In this document: positions 1-8,065 of the stretch, one piece after another
How the letters are laid out: the number at the start of each line of letters is the position of its first letter
Numbering within the stretch: the stretch's first letter is position 1
Source of the DNA: Rhodoblastus sp963727035
GTDB lineage: Bacteria; Pseudomonadota; Alphaproteobacteria; Rhizobiales; Beijerinckiaceae
Direction: 5' to 3'
Assembly: GCA_963727035.1 (NCBI GenBank)
Contig: CAVSEY010000006.1
Location: 186,001 to 250,000 of the forward strand
DNA: 64,000 nucleotides
Position numbers and translations under genes: made by a program
Notes under the pieces: model-generated
Told to the model about the DNA's origin: nothing
Seen by the model: only the letters and a program-made list of their open reading frames with translations
Databases searched by the model: none

Positions 1-412
1 TCCAGCGTCCGATGAAATCGCCGGGCGCCAGCGGCCGCATATAGGGATCGTGCTGCATTTCGGCGAAAGCCCTCACGCCGCCGCATTGGGCGTGGCCCAT
101 GACGACGATGTGCTTGACCTTCAGCCCCATCACCGCGAATTCGATCGCCGCCGACGTGCCATGGTAATCGTCGTTGGGCTGATAGGGCGGCACGAGATTG
201 GCGACATTGCGCAGCACGAACATTTCGCCCGGCCCGGCGTCGAAGATCAGCTCCGGCGAAACGCGGGAGTCGCAACAGCCGATCAGCAGGATCTCCGGGC
301 TCTGACCCTGTCGCGCCAGTTCCTCGTATCGTTCGCGCTCTTGCGGAAAACGTCCGCTCAGGAAATTCTCATAGCCTTCGGCGAGGCGTTTGGGAAATTT
401 GACTTCGTCCAT
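1..412 (-). CDS. beta-class carbonic anhydrase, truncated by the window edge
   Basis: Interconverts CO2 and bicarbonate with a zinc ion, presumably in the cytoplasm. Only the first 137 residues are in the window; the C-terminal part lies beyond base 1. The beta-class zinc site is visible: CCDSR at residues 46-50 (Cys46 and the Asp/Arg dyad) and HAQCGG with His107 and Cys110. Residues between these motifs (FVLRNVANLVPPY) also fit the family. The start is the ATG at 412, giving MDEVKFPKRL. It is divergent from the CoA-ester lyase gene, with about 180 bases between them for both promoters. The family is clear; the physiological role (bicarbonate supply or pH) is inference. Confidence 0.9.
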   Translation of the reverse strand, partial: MDEVKFPKRLAEGYENFLSGRFPQERERYEELARQGQSPEILLIGCCDSRVSPELIFDAGPGEMFVLRNVANLVPPYQPNDDYHGTSAAIEFAVMGLKVKHIVVMGHAQCGGVRAFAEMQHDPYMRPLAPGDFIGRW

Positions 413-593
413 TGCTTCCCCGTCAGGGCGCGACGGCGCCCGCGTCGACTTTTGCCGCATTGCGGCATGGAGGGCAATGCTTCCCTTCGTCGAAGATCTG
501 GGACAGAAGGCTGAAGTGAAGCGTCGAAAGGCGAATGGCGCGGCTTTCCTGGAAATATTATGGTGCACTGCGATAATTTTTGACGGAGCCGCT

Positions 594-1472
594 ATGACCA
601 GCCTTCGCCCCCGCCGCAGCGTCCTGTATATGCCCGGATCGAACGCACGCGCGCTGGAAAAGGCCAAGACCATCGCCGCAGACGCGCTGATCCTCGATCT
701 GGAGGACGCGGTCGCGCCAGACGCCAAGGAACTGGCCCGCAGCCAGGTGACGGCCGCCGTCAAGGCGGGCGGTTTCGGCCGCCGCGAAGTCGTGATTCGC
801 GTCAACGGCCCGTTGACGCCGTGGGGCAAGGAGGATCTCGCCGCCGCCGCTCAGGTTGGCCCGGACGCCATCCTGGTGCCCAAGGTCTCTTCGCCGAGCG
901 ACATCATGCTGGCCGCCATGGCGCTACGGGAGGCCGGCGCGCCCGACCGCACGCGGATCTGGGCGATGATGGAGACGCCGGTCGCGATTCTCAACGCCGA
1001 GTATATCGTGCGCACCGCGATCGACCCCAGTTCCCGGCTCGCCGCATTGGTCATGGGGACGAACGACATCGCCAAGGAGACCCGCGCGCGCCTGACGCCC
1101 GGCCGTCCCTCCATGCTGGCCTATCTGTCGATCTGCGTCGCCGCCGCACGGGCGCATGGGGTCGATATTGTCGATGGCGTCTACAACGATTTCTCCGACG
1201 AGGCCGGCTTCCGCGCCGAATGCGAGCAGGGCCGCGATCTCGGCATGGACGGCAAGACCTTGATCCATCCGAACCAGGTCGCGATCTGCAACGAGGTTTT
1301 CGCGCCGTCGGACGCGGAAGTCGCCTTCGCCCGCAAGATCATCGAGGTCTTCGACCTGCCCGAAAACGCCGCGAAGGGCGCCTTGCAGATCGACGGCAAG
1401 ATGGTCGAGCGTCTGCATGCGGATATGGCGCGCCGGACGGTCGCGGTCGCCGACGCCATCGCCGGCGCCTGA
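594..1472 (+). CDS. HpcH/HpaI aldolase-citrate lyase family CoA-ester lyase (malyl-CoA lyase or thioesterase-like)
   Basis: A 292-residue TIM-barrel enzyme of the CitE/HpcH family. Visible family motifs are RSVLYMPGSN near the N-terminus, the acidic metal-site segment LILDLEDAV, the substrate-loop region VMGTNDIAKE, and DGKTLIHPNQ late in the protein. Members of this length cleave malyl-CoA or beta-methylmalyl-CoA, or hydrolyse (3S)-malyl-CoA in the ethylmalonyl-CoA pathway. The length is closer to the thioesterase-type Mcl2 (about 285-295 residues) than to the lyase Mcl1 (about 320). The start is the ATG at 594; the open frame extends further upstream, but that part overlaps the promoter gap and does not resemble the family. 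A methylsuccinyl-CoA dehydrogenase-like gene at 37.9 kb supports the pathway. The exact substrate is uncertain. Confidence 0.85.
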   Translation: MTSLRPRRSVLYMPGSNARALEKAKTIAADALILDLEDAVAPDAKELARSQVTAAVKAGGFGRREVVIRVNGPLTPWGKEDLAAAAQVGPDAILVPKVSSPSDIMLAAMALREAGAPDRTRIWAMMETPVAILNAEYIVRTAIDPSSRLAALVMGTNDIAKETRARLTPGRPSMLAYLSICVAAARAHGVDIVDGVYNDFSDEAGFRAECEQGRDLGMDGKTLIHPNQVAICNEVFAPSDAEVAFARKIIEVFDLPENAAKGALQIDGKMVERLHADMARRTVAVADAIAGA

Positions 1473-1551
1473 GGGTTCTTTCGCCGATTGCGGGTTTCCT
1501 TTCCACGGCGCGCGCGCTAGCAATATGTCTAGCGAACGACAGAGGCGTGGG

Positions 1552-3243
1552 ATGAACGACCAGAACGGCGACAAGACCGCAGCGGGGGAAACCGAAGCCG
1601 GCGCTCGGACGAACCCCGTTAAAGCGTCCGAGGCGACGGCGGCGAAAGCCTCGGCAAGCGAAGCGCCTCACGAGCTCGACGAGCCGGAGGACGAACTGGA
1701 GCCGCCTGAGCATGAGGACGATTTAGAAGATTCGGAGCTCGAGGCCGATCCGGAGCCGCCGGAGGAGGCCGAAGCGCATGTTTCCGAAACCGCGCCCGAA
1801 CAGCCGCCCGAAAAAGCGAAGCGACGTGGCGGCGCCGTGAAAGCGCTCGCCTATCTGATCGCCTTGTCCCTGGCGGGCGGCGGCGGCTATTACCTGTGGA
1901 ATACTTATTTCGCCGCGCCCGAGTCTGCTGAAACCGACGCGGCGCCCTCGGAATCGTCGCCGGCGCCCGAACAGAACGCCGAAGCCGAAAGGCCGCTCCA
2001 GGCCCCCGAAACCAGCGCGGCGCCGAAGGCCGCCGCCGAAAACACGGCCTCCGAGAGCGAGCCGGCGCCCGCCGAGCCTTCGCCGGCTGCCGCGCCCCAA
2101 TCCGCTGTTGCGCCTTCTGCGGCGCCGGGATCGACCATGACGGCCGAGACCGAAAAGCCGGCGCCCGCCGCCGAGGCCTCGCAGCCAGCCAAGGACGAAG
2201 CCCCGGTCGCGGCGAAGCCCGCGAGCGAAGGCGCGGCTTCCGAAACCAAGCCGGCCGTGGAGCCGGCGACGAAAGCCCCTGGCGAAACGGCCGCGCCTGC
2301 GGCGGCTCCGTCCGAACCGAAACCGCCAGCGGGAAGCGCGGCGGCGGAAAACAAGCCTGCCGCCGAATCCGCGCCTGCGGCCTCGCCTCGAGAAGCGGCG
2401 GCGCCCCCCACGGCGCCCGAGGCCGCAAAGCCAGTCGAGGCTGCGGCGCCAGCTCCCGCGCCCGCCCCCGTCGAGCCGACGAAGCCCGTCGCCGCGCCGG
2501 TCGAGACAAGCCCGGCGAGCGCGCCTGCCGCCAACCCGCCGACCGCCGAAGCGCTCGCCGCGGTGACCGCGAAACTCGCCGCCGCCGATGCGACGATCGA
2601 GACCCTTTCGCAACGGCTCCAGAGCGTCGAAAGCCAGCTTGGCGCGCTCAAGAGCGAGGCGCGCGCCGCCCCGCCTCCGGCGCCGCCCGACAATTCCGGC
2701 GAGGCCGCGGCCCGGCTGGCTTTGGCGCAAAGTCTTTTGAACGCCATGCGGCAAGGCGACGACTATTCCGCGCAAATCGCGGCGCTGCAGAAATTGGGCG
2801 CGGATCCAGAGCAACTGGCCCGGCTGCGCGCCGGCCTTTCCGCGCCGAGCCTCGGGGATCTGGAGCAGGAATTCGCCGCCCTGGCCCCCAAACTGGTGGA
2901 ATCGGCTGCGCCCATTGAACGGACTGATGCGGCGAAGCCGCCGCAAAGCCTGAAAGACGCGATCTGGGCGCAGGTCGAAACGGAAGCGCGCAAGTTGGTG
3001 CGGATCAGGCCCGCCGGCTCGGCCGAGCAGGATGCGGCCGCCGCGACGGTCGCAACGATCGAAAAGGATTTGCGCGCCGGCGATCTCGCCGCGGCGCTCG
3101 CCGAGCGTCTGCGGCTTCCGCCTCCCGCTCGGTCCCTATCGGATCGATGGGCTGCGGGCGTCCAGGCGCGGATCGACGCCGAATCGGCCGCCAAGGCGGA
3201 GCTGAGCGCGGCCTTGCGGAATTTGAGCAAGGCAAAGACCTGA
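1552..3243 (+). CDS. Mic60/mitofilin-like inner membrane protein (COG4223 type)
   Basis: A 563-residue membrane-anchored protein. It has an acidic cytoplasmic N-terminus (1-88), one transmembrane segment (about 96-117, in KALAYLIALSLAGGGGYYLW), a very long Ala/Pro/Glu low-complexity spacer (about 121-365), a coiled-coil stretch (about 370-412, with TIETLSQRLQSVESQLGALK) and a helical C-terminal domain. In alphaproteobacteria this architecture next to a HemY-like gene marks the homologue of mitochondrial Mic60, which shapes inner-membrane invaginations. The following HemY gene starts 68 bases downstream, so the two are probably co-transcribed. The usual hemC/hemD upstream partners are absent. 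The start was taken at ATG 1552, preceded by AGAGG; an in-frame ATG at 1525 is possible. The low-complexity region limits certainty. Confidence 0.75.
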   Translation: MNDQNGDKTAAGETEAGARTNPVKASEATAAKASASEAPHELDEPEDELEPPEHEDDLEDSELEADPEPPEEAEAHVSETAPEQPPEKAKRRGGAVKALAYLIALSLAGGGGYYLWNTYFAAPESAETDAAPSESSPAPEQNAEAERPLQAPETSAAPKAAAENTASESEPAPAEPSPAAAPQSAVAPSAAPGSTMTAETEKPAPAAEASQPAKDEAPVAAKPASEGAASETKPAVEPATKAPGETAAPAAAPSEPKPPAGSAAAENKPAAESAPAASPREAAAPPTAPEAAKPVEAAAPAPAPAPVEPTKPVAAPVETSPASAPAANPPTAEALAAVTAKLAAADATIETLSQRLQSVESQLGALKSEARAAPPPAPPDNSGEAAARLALAQSLLNAMRQGDDYSAQIAALQKLGADPEQLARLRAGLSAPSLGDLEQEFAALAPKLVESAAPIERTDAAKPPQSLKDAIWAQVETEARKLVRIRPAGSAEQDAAAATVATIEKDLRAGDLAAALAERLRLPPPARSLSDRWAAGVQARIDAESAAKAELSAALRNLSKAKT

Positions 3244-3311
3244 CTTGTCCGTTCCTGCGGCGGCGCGGCAAGCCGCGCCGCCAGCGTCATTTTCTCATTC
3301 GAGTGCCGCCG

Positions 3312-4880
3312 ATGATCCGCATTCTGGTCTTTCTGCTCCTGATCGGGCTCGTCACCCTGGGATTGGGATTTCTGGTCGAACAGCCCGGATCCATGTCTCT
3401 GACCTGGTTCGGCTACCATATTGACACTTCGCCGCTGGTTGGCCTGGGCGTCGTCGCGCTGGCCGCGGTCATCGTCTGGAGCCTGTTGCGCTTCATCTTC
3501 AACCTGCCCAGCCTGGTCGCCCTGACCGCCCGCGCCCGCAAGCGCGCCCGGGGCCAAGACGCCTTGGCGCGCGGCATTATCGCCGCGGGCGTCGGCGACC
3601 TTCACAAGGCGCGCAAGGCCAATCAGGAGGCGAAGAAGCTGGCGCCGAACGAGCCGCTCACTTTGCTGCTCGACGCCCAGACGGCGCAGCTTTCCGGCGA
3701 CCGCGACAGCGCCGAGCGCGCCTTCCGCGCCATGACCGAAAGGCAGGAGACAAGACTGCTCGGCCTTCGTGGCCTCCATGCGGAATCCCTGCGCCAGGGC
3801 GATCATGACCGCGCCCACCAGATCGCGCTCCAGGCCCAGAGCATCGCGCCCCTCGCCTGGTCCGGCCAGGCGCTGCTCGACCGTTATTCCGGCCAGCATG
3901 ACTGGGAGGCCGCGCGCCTCTGCGTCGTCCAAAATCTGAAAGCCAAGCTGATCGACAAGGAGACCGCCAACCGGCAAAGGGCGGTCATCGACACCGCTCT
4001 GGCGATGGAGGCCGAGTCCACGGACCCGAACCGCGCCATCAGCCTGTTGCGCGCCGCGGTGCAAAAGGCGCCCGATCTCGTTCCCGCCAGCGCTCTGCTC
4101 GCGCGCCTTTACACGCAACGCGGCAAACTTCGCGCAGCATCGAAACTGATCGAGGCGGCCTACGCCAAAGCGCCGCATCCCGACCTCGCGGCGATCTACG
4201 TCGGCATGAGGCCCGGCGATTCGGCAGAGGACCGTCTCGTTCGCGCCAAATCCCTCGCCCGGCTCGCCCCCAAGGACCCGGAAAGCGCGATCGCCGTTGC
4301 GACCGCCGCCTTGGGCGCCGACGATTTCCTGACCGCGCGCGAGGTGATGACGCCGCTGGTCGCCATGGGCGAGCGGCCGACCGCGCGCATGTGCATCATC
4401 ATGGCCGAGCTGGAGGAGCGCGAGCACAACGCCCAGGGTCTGGCGCGCGAATGGCTCGCCCGCGCCTCGCGCGCGCCGCGCGACCCGGTCTGGGTCGCCG
4501 ATGGACATTGGTCCAAACAATGGGCCCCCGTGTCGCCGGTCACCGGCAAGCTCGACGCTTATCGCTGGATGCAGCCCAAGGAAGAAATGGCCGGCGCCAT
4601 CGAGGCGCCGCCGCCAGCCTATCAGGGGACGCCAGCGATCGAGGCCGAGCCGGCGCGCGCGGAGCTCGCGCCGCCGCAACCGGCCCCGGCGCCCGAGCCG
4701 ACGCCGGTCCTCGCCCCGCCGGAGACCAGGAGCGAGGAGCCGCCCGCTCCCACGGCCAGCGAGCCGGCCAAGGCCCCGCCGCGTCCGTCGAGCGGGCCGG
4801 AGCCGGTGATCTTCCCGCTGGCGACGCCGCCGGACGATCCGGGCGCCGAAGACGAAAAGACCGAAACGCGGCTTTATTGA
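3312..4880 (+). CDS. hemY: HemY N-terminal domain TPR-repeat membrane protein
   Basis: A 522-residue protein with two N-terminal membrane helices (about 1-22 and 42-63) followed by TPR-like helical repeats (for example LARGIIAAGVGDLHKARKAN and ALLARLYTQRGKLRAASKL) and a Pro/Ala-rich tail after about residue 430. This is the HemY family once linked to haem synthesis by its place in hem operons; its biochemical role is unresolved, and it is not the HemY protoporphyrinogen oxidase of Gram-positive bacteria. It follows the Mic60-like gene in the same direction, the standard alphaproteobacterial pairing. The start is ATG 3312, since upstream frame residues are unlike the family. The proline-rich C-terminus is typical of rhizobial members. 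Confidence 0.85.
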   Translation: MIRILVFLLLIGLVTLGLGFLVEQPGSMSLTWFGYHIDTSPLVGLGVVALAAVIVWSLLRFIFNLPSLVALTARARKRARGQDALARGIIAAGVGDLHKARKANQEAKKLAPNEPLTLLLDAQTAQLSGDRDSAERAFRAMTERQETRLLGLRGLHAESLRQGDHDRAHQIALQAQSIAPLAWSGQALLDRYSGQHDWEAARLCVVQNLKAKLIDKETANRQRAVIDTALAMEAESTDPNRAISLLRAAVQKAPDLVPASALLARLYTQRGKLRAASKLIEAAYAKAPHPDLAAIYVGMRPGDSAEDRLVRAKSLARLAPKDPESAIAVATAALGADDFLTAREVMTPLVAMGERPTARMCIIMAELEEREHNAQGLAREWLARASRAPRDPVWVADGHWSKQWAPVSPVTGKLDAYRWMQPKEEMAGAIEAPPPAYQGTPAIEAEPARAELAPPQPAPAPEPTPVLAPPETRSEEPPAPTASEPAKAPPRPSSGPEPVIFPLATPPDDPGAEDEKTETRLY

Positions 4881-4892
4881 CGCCGCCGGCGC

Positions 4893-4921
4893 TCGACAAG
4901 CCTTGAAAAATTGGCTATAGG
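4893..4921 (+). promoter_or_regulatory. putative sigma-70 type promoter of rplS
   Basis: A TCGACA box (4893-4898, one mismatch to TTGACA) and a TATAGG box (4916-4921) are separated by exactly 17 bases, just after the hemY stop codon. This would start transcription near 4928, immediately before the leader hairpin, and gives rplS its own promoter independent of hemY. It is a motif match only. Confidence 0.45.
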
Positions 4922-4933
4922 GCCGCCTCTCCT

Positions 4934-4974
4934 GCGCCGACATGGCGCGGGGATGCGCCGCGCCATGTCGGCGC
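4934..4974 (+). promoter_or_regulatory. 17-bp perfect hairpin in the rplS leader
   Basis: GCGCCGACATGGCGCGG (4934-4950) is followed by a 7-base loop and its perfect reverse complement (4958-4974). It lies 53 bases before the rplS start codon and just after a plausible promoter. There is no T-run after it, so it does not look like a simple intrinsic terminator for hemY. A role as an mRNA leader structure (L19 autoregulation, attenuation or 5' stabilisation) is inference. Confidence 0.6.
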
Positions 4975-5027
4975 CAATTCACAACAGCGTTCCGAAACGC
5001 TCGCCTTCAGGCGAAACGGAGTCCGAA

Positions 5028-5429
5028 ATGACCGATATCATCAAGCAGCTCGAAGCCGAGCAGATCGCCAAGCTTTCCGCCGGCAAGACCATTCCCGAAT
5101 TCGCGCCGGGCGACACCGTGATCGTCAATGTCAAGGTCAAGGAAGGCGACCGCGCCCGCGTCCAGGCCTATGAAGGCGTCGTGATCGCCCGTGACGGCGG
5201 CGGCCTCAACGAGAGCTTCACCGTCCGCAAGATTTCCTACGGCGAAGGCGTCGAGCGCGTCTTCCCGGTCTATGGCCCGCTGATCAATTCGATCAAGGTC
5301 GTGCGCCGCGGCAAGGTTCGCCGCGCAAAGCTCTATTACCTGCGCGACCGTCGCGGCAAGTCGGCCCGAATCGCGGAGCGTTCCGACACCAAGACCAAGA
5401 CCAAGGCCAAGGCCGCCAAAGCCGAGTGA
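5028..5429 (+). CDS. rplS: 50S ribosomal protein L19 (bL19)
   Basis: A 133-residue ribosomal protein located at the 30S-50S interface. Family hallmarks are IPEFAPGDTVIVNVKVKEG, the segment RVQAYEGVVIARDGGG, and the central SYGEGVERVFPVYGP motif. The C-terminus carries an alphaproteobacterial Lys/Ala-rich extension (DTKTKTKAKAAKAE). The start is ATG 5028, with GGAG eight bases upstream; the open frame extends further upstream through the leader hairpin, but that part is not protein-like. rplS usually follows rpsP-rimM-trmD; here it follows hemY instead, with its own candidate promoter and a terminator after the gene. It is followed by leuC, a common rhizobial neighbour. Confidence 0.97.
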   Translation: MTDIIKQLEAEQIAKLSAGKTIPEFAPGDTVIVNVKVKEGDRARVQAYEGVVIARDGGGLNESFTVRKISYGEGVERVFPVYGPLINSIKVVRRGKVRRAKLYYLRDRRGKSARIAERSDTKTKTKAKAAKAE

Positions 5430-5460
5430 GCGCCCGCGCGGCCTTGCTTACGCTTTTTGG

Positions 5461-5487
5461 AAGGGCTGGCTGAAAGGCCGGCCTTTT
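5461..5487 (+). terminator. intrinsic terminator after rplS
   Basis: AAGGGCTGGC (5461-5470) pairs with GCCGGCCTTT (5477-5486), with two G-U pairs and a TGAAAG loop, followed by a short T-run. It lies 31 bases after the rplS stop. Confidence 0.5.
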
Positions 5488-5600
5488 CGCATTACAACGC
5501 AAATTCGCGTCCGCGGCCTTGCCGGACGCCCGAAACATTCTATTTCGTCTAAGCAAATGGCTTGCGCCGCGCCGCGCGGGCCGCGTCGGAGATCGAGATC

Positions 5601-7019
5601 ATGGTTGAGCCCACGGCCAAGCCGCGCACCCTTTACGACAAGATCTGGGATGATCATGTCGTCGATGTCCAGCCCGACGGCACCGCCCTGATCTATATCG
5701 ACCGCCATCTCATTCACGAGGTGACGAGCCCGCAGGCTTTCGAGGGCTTGCGCGTCGCCCACCGCAAGGTCCATGCGCCGGGGAAGACGCTGGCGGTGGT
5801 CGATCACAACGTGCCGACGACCGACCGCTCCAAACCGATCGAGGACCCCGAGAGCAAGGCGCAGGTCGAGCAGTTGGCGATCAACGCCCGTGATTTCGGC
5901 GTCGAATATTACAATGAGCATGACCGCCGTCAGGGCGTGGTCCATATCATCGGCCCCGAACAGGGCTTCACGCTGCCCGGCGCGACCATCGTCTGCGGCG
6001 ACAGCCATACCTCGACGCATGGGGCCTTCGGCGCTTTGGCCCATGGCATCGGCACGTCCGAGGTCGAGCATGTTCTGGCGACCCAGACCCTGATCCAGGC
6101 CAAGGCCAGGAACATGCTGTTGAAGGTCAATGGCAGGCTGGGCGAGGGCGTGACCGCCAAGGACATCGTGCTGGCGATCATCGGCAAGATCGGCGCCGCC
6201 GGCGGCACCGGCTATGTCATCGAATATGCGGGCGAAGCCATCGAAGACTTGTCGATGGAAGGCCGCATGACGGTGTGCAACATGTCGATTGAGGCGGGCG
6301 CCCGCGCCGGCCTGATCGCGCCGGACCAGAAAACCTTCGATTATCTGAAGGACCGCCCCAAGGCGCCGAAGGGCGAAGCCTGGGAGCGCGCCCTGCATTA
6401 CTGGAAGCAGCTCAAGAGCGATCCGGGCGCCCATTATGACGCGGTGGTCGAACTCGACGCCGCCAATCTGTCGCCGGTCCTCACCTGGGGCACCAGCCCC
6501 GAGGACGTCGTCGCCATCGACGGCGTCGTCCCGACCGTCGAGGCCGGCAAGACCGAAGCCCAGCGCGCCAAGATCCAGCGCGCTCTGGACTATATGGGCC
6601 TCAAGGGCGGCGAAAAGCCGACCGACATCAAGATCGACCGCGTCTTCATCGGCTCCTGCACCAATGGCCGCATCGAGGATTTGCGCGCCGCGGCCAAGAT
6701 CGCCGAAGGACGCAAGGTCGCGCCGCATGTCAACGCCATGGTCGTGCCGGGCTCCGGCCTGGTCAAGGCCCAGGCCGAGGCCGAGGGGCTCGACAAGATT
6801 TTTGTCGCCGCCGGTTTCGAATGGCGCGAGCCAGGCTGTTCGATGTGCCTGGCGATGAATCCCGACCGGCTGGCGCCGGGCGAACGCTGCGCCTCGACCT
6901 CGAACCGCAATTTCGAAGGCCGCCAGGGCTTCAAGGGCCGCACCCATCTCATGTCGCCCGCCATGGCGGCGGCGGCGGCGGTGACCGGCCATTTCGTGGA
7001 CGTTCGCACCCTGAAGTGA
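5601..7019 (+). CDS. leuC: 3-isopropylmalate dehydratase large subunit
   Basis: Isomerises 2- to 3-isopropylmalate in leucine biosynthesis, together with LeuD (8066-8671). The 472 residues match the bacterial LeuC length. The three [4Fe-4S] cysteines are visible: GSCTNGR near residue 353 and GCSMC near 413-416. Other aconitase-family motifs are VVDHNVPTTDR, VCGDSHTSTHGAFGALAHGIG and CASTSNRNFEGRQG. ATG 5601 (MVEPTAKPRTLYDKIW) is preceded by GGAG; the upstream frame segment is not conserved. An OsmC-like gene and a small zincin gene separate it from leuD, all in the same direction and likely one transcription unit. Confidence 0.97.
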   Translation: MVEPTAKPRTLYDKIWDDHVVDVQPDGTALIYIDRHLIHEVTSPQAFEGLRVAHRKVHAPGKTLAVVDHNVPTTDRSKPIEDPESKAQVEQLAINARDFGVEYYNEHDRRQGVVHIIGPEQGFTLPGATIVCGDSHTSTHGAFGALAHGIGTSEVEHVLATQTLIQAKARNMLLKVNGRLGEGVTAKDIVLAIIGKIGAAGGTGYVIEYAGEAIEDLSMEGRMTVCNMSIEAGARAGLIAPDQKTFDYLKDRPKAPKGEAWERALHYWKQLKSDPGAHYDAVVELDAANLSPVLTWGTSPEDVVAIDGVVPTVEAGKTEAQRAKIQRALDYMGLKGGEKPTDIKIDRVFIGSCTNGRIEDLRAAAKIAEGRKVAPHVNAMVVPGSGLVKAQAEAEGLDKIFVAAGFEWREPGCSMCLAMNPDRLAPGERCASTSNRNFEGRQGFKGRTHLMSPAMAAAAAVTGHFVDVRTLK

Positions 7020-7032
7020 GCATGGAAGCCCG

Positions 7033-7551
7033 ATGGACGCCAGCGAACTGCGCGCCGTTCAGGCGCCGCTGAAAGAAAAATACAAGGCGGACGCCGGAGC
7101 CGCCCTGGTGACCTTGACGGCGCGGGGCGATCTCTCCGGGGACGGCCTCGCCTGCAAGGTCGAGACTTCGCGCGCCCTGATCGAGGCGGGGCTTCACCCG
7201 GCGACCGGCGGGACCGGATTGCAGGCCTGTTCGGGCGACATGCTGCTGGAGGCGCTCATCGCCTGCGCGGGGGTCACGCTCAAGGCGGTGGCCACTGCGC
7301 TGGAGTTTCGCCTCAGGGGCGGCGTGGTCCGCGCCGAGGGCGATCTCGATTTTCGCGGCACGCTCGGCGTCGCCAGGGACGCGCCCGTCGGATTCGCCGA
7401 GATTCGCCTGTTTTTCGATCTCGACACCAACGAACAGCAGGAGCGGATCGACGCTTTGGTCAAGCTGACCGAGCGTTATTGCGTGGTGTTCCAGACCCTG
7501 GCCCGGCCGCCGAAACTGGCGCTGAAGGTCACGACAGGGACGGCAGGCTGA
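7033..7551 (+). CDS. OsmC family protein
   Basis: A 172-residue OsmC/Ohr-fold protein. This family includes thiol-dependent peroxidases that reduce organic hydroperoxides. Two cysteines sit at family positions: Cys78 in LEALIACAGVTL, on the central helix, and Cys150 in ERYCVVFQTL. It starts 13 bases after the leuC stop, and its stop codon overlaps the start of the next gene (TGATG), so it is translationally coupled to the zincin gene. The peroxidase function is inferred from the fold; many OsmC relatives have unknown substrates. Confidence 0.8.
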   Translation: MDASELRAVQAPLKEKYKADAGAALVTLTARGDLSGDGLACKVETSRALIEAGLHPATGGTGLQACSGDMLLEALIACAGVTLKAVATALEFRLRGGVVRAEGDLDFRGTLGVARDAPVGFAEIRLFFDLDTNEQQERIDALVKLTERYCVVFQTLARPPKLALKVTTGTAG

Positions 7552-7976
7552 TGGCAAGCGTCCGCCCGCCGCCGTGGGACTGGCGCGCGCGCGCTGCGCC
7601 CTCGCTCCATGATTTCGAGGCGCTCGCCGACGCCGTCTTTCAGGGCCTGCCCGATCATTTTCGACAGGCCTGCGAGGGTTTGATCATCCGGGTCGAGGAT
7701 TTCCCCGACGAGGAAACTCTCGAGGAAGTCGACGCCAGTTCGGAATTCGAGTTGCTTGGGCTGTTTCGCGGCCGCGGCCTCGCCCAGACCGAAGGCGTCC
7801 AGACCGGGCAATTCCCCAATATCGTCTTTCTCTTCCGCCGCCCGATCCTCGATGTCTGGGCCGAGGGCGATGAGACCCTGGGCGATCTCGTCCGCCACGT
7901 TCTGGTGCATGAAATCGGCCACCATTTCGGCCTTTCAGACGCAGACATGGAGCGCCTCGAACGCGAAGCCGGATGA
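7551..7976 (+). CDS. small zincin-like metallopeptidase family protein
   Basis: A 141-residue protein of the short bacterial metallopeptidase family PF06262. The zinc site HEIGHHFGLSD is at residues 120-130, with the HExxH core and a downstream Asp as third ligand. The N-terminal half has the family segment GLPDHFRQACEGLIIRVEDFP. It has no signal peptide, so it is probably cytoplasmic. ATG 7551 overlaps the OsmC stop codon by one base, which fixes the start. The substrate of this family is not established. It sits between leuC and leuD, but no link to leucine synthesis is known to me. Confidence 0.8.
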   Translation: MASVRPPPWDWRARAAPSLHDFEALADAVFQGLPDHFRQACEGLIIRVEDFPDEETLEEVDASSEFELLGLFRGRGLAQTEGVQTGQFPNIVFLFRRPILDVWAEGDETLGDLVRHVLVHEIGHHFGLSDADMERLEREAG

Positions 7977-8065
7977 TTGCCCCTTTTCCCGCCCTTTGTT
8001 AAACCCACGGCCGAACCGCCGGTCCGGCGTCACATTCAGGCAAGAGAACACTTTCAGGTAAGAAA

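Noticed and set aside
50..514. 154-codon plus-strand open frame at the left edge
   Set aside because: Antisense of the carbonic anhydrase, whose zinc motifs are clear on the minus strand.
2763..4982. 739-codon open frame on the minus strand
   Set aside because: It lies opposite the Mic60-like and hemY genes; composition is Arg/Gly-rich as expected from reading GC-rich codons backwards, with no motif.
5507..5529. 7-bp stem hairpin upstream of leuC as a leucine attenuator
   Set aside because: No leader peptide with leucine codons and no T-run; hairpins of this size are expected by chance in GC-rich DNA.
5448..6992. 514-codon minus-strand open frame
   Set aside because: Complete antisense of leuC, which has all its Fe-S cysteines; a high-GC shadow.
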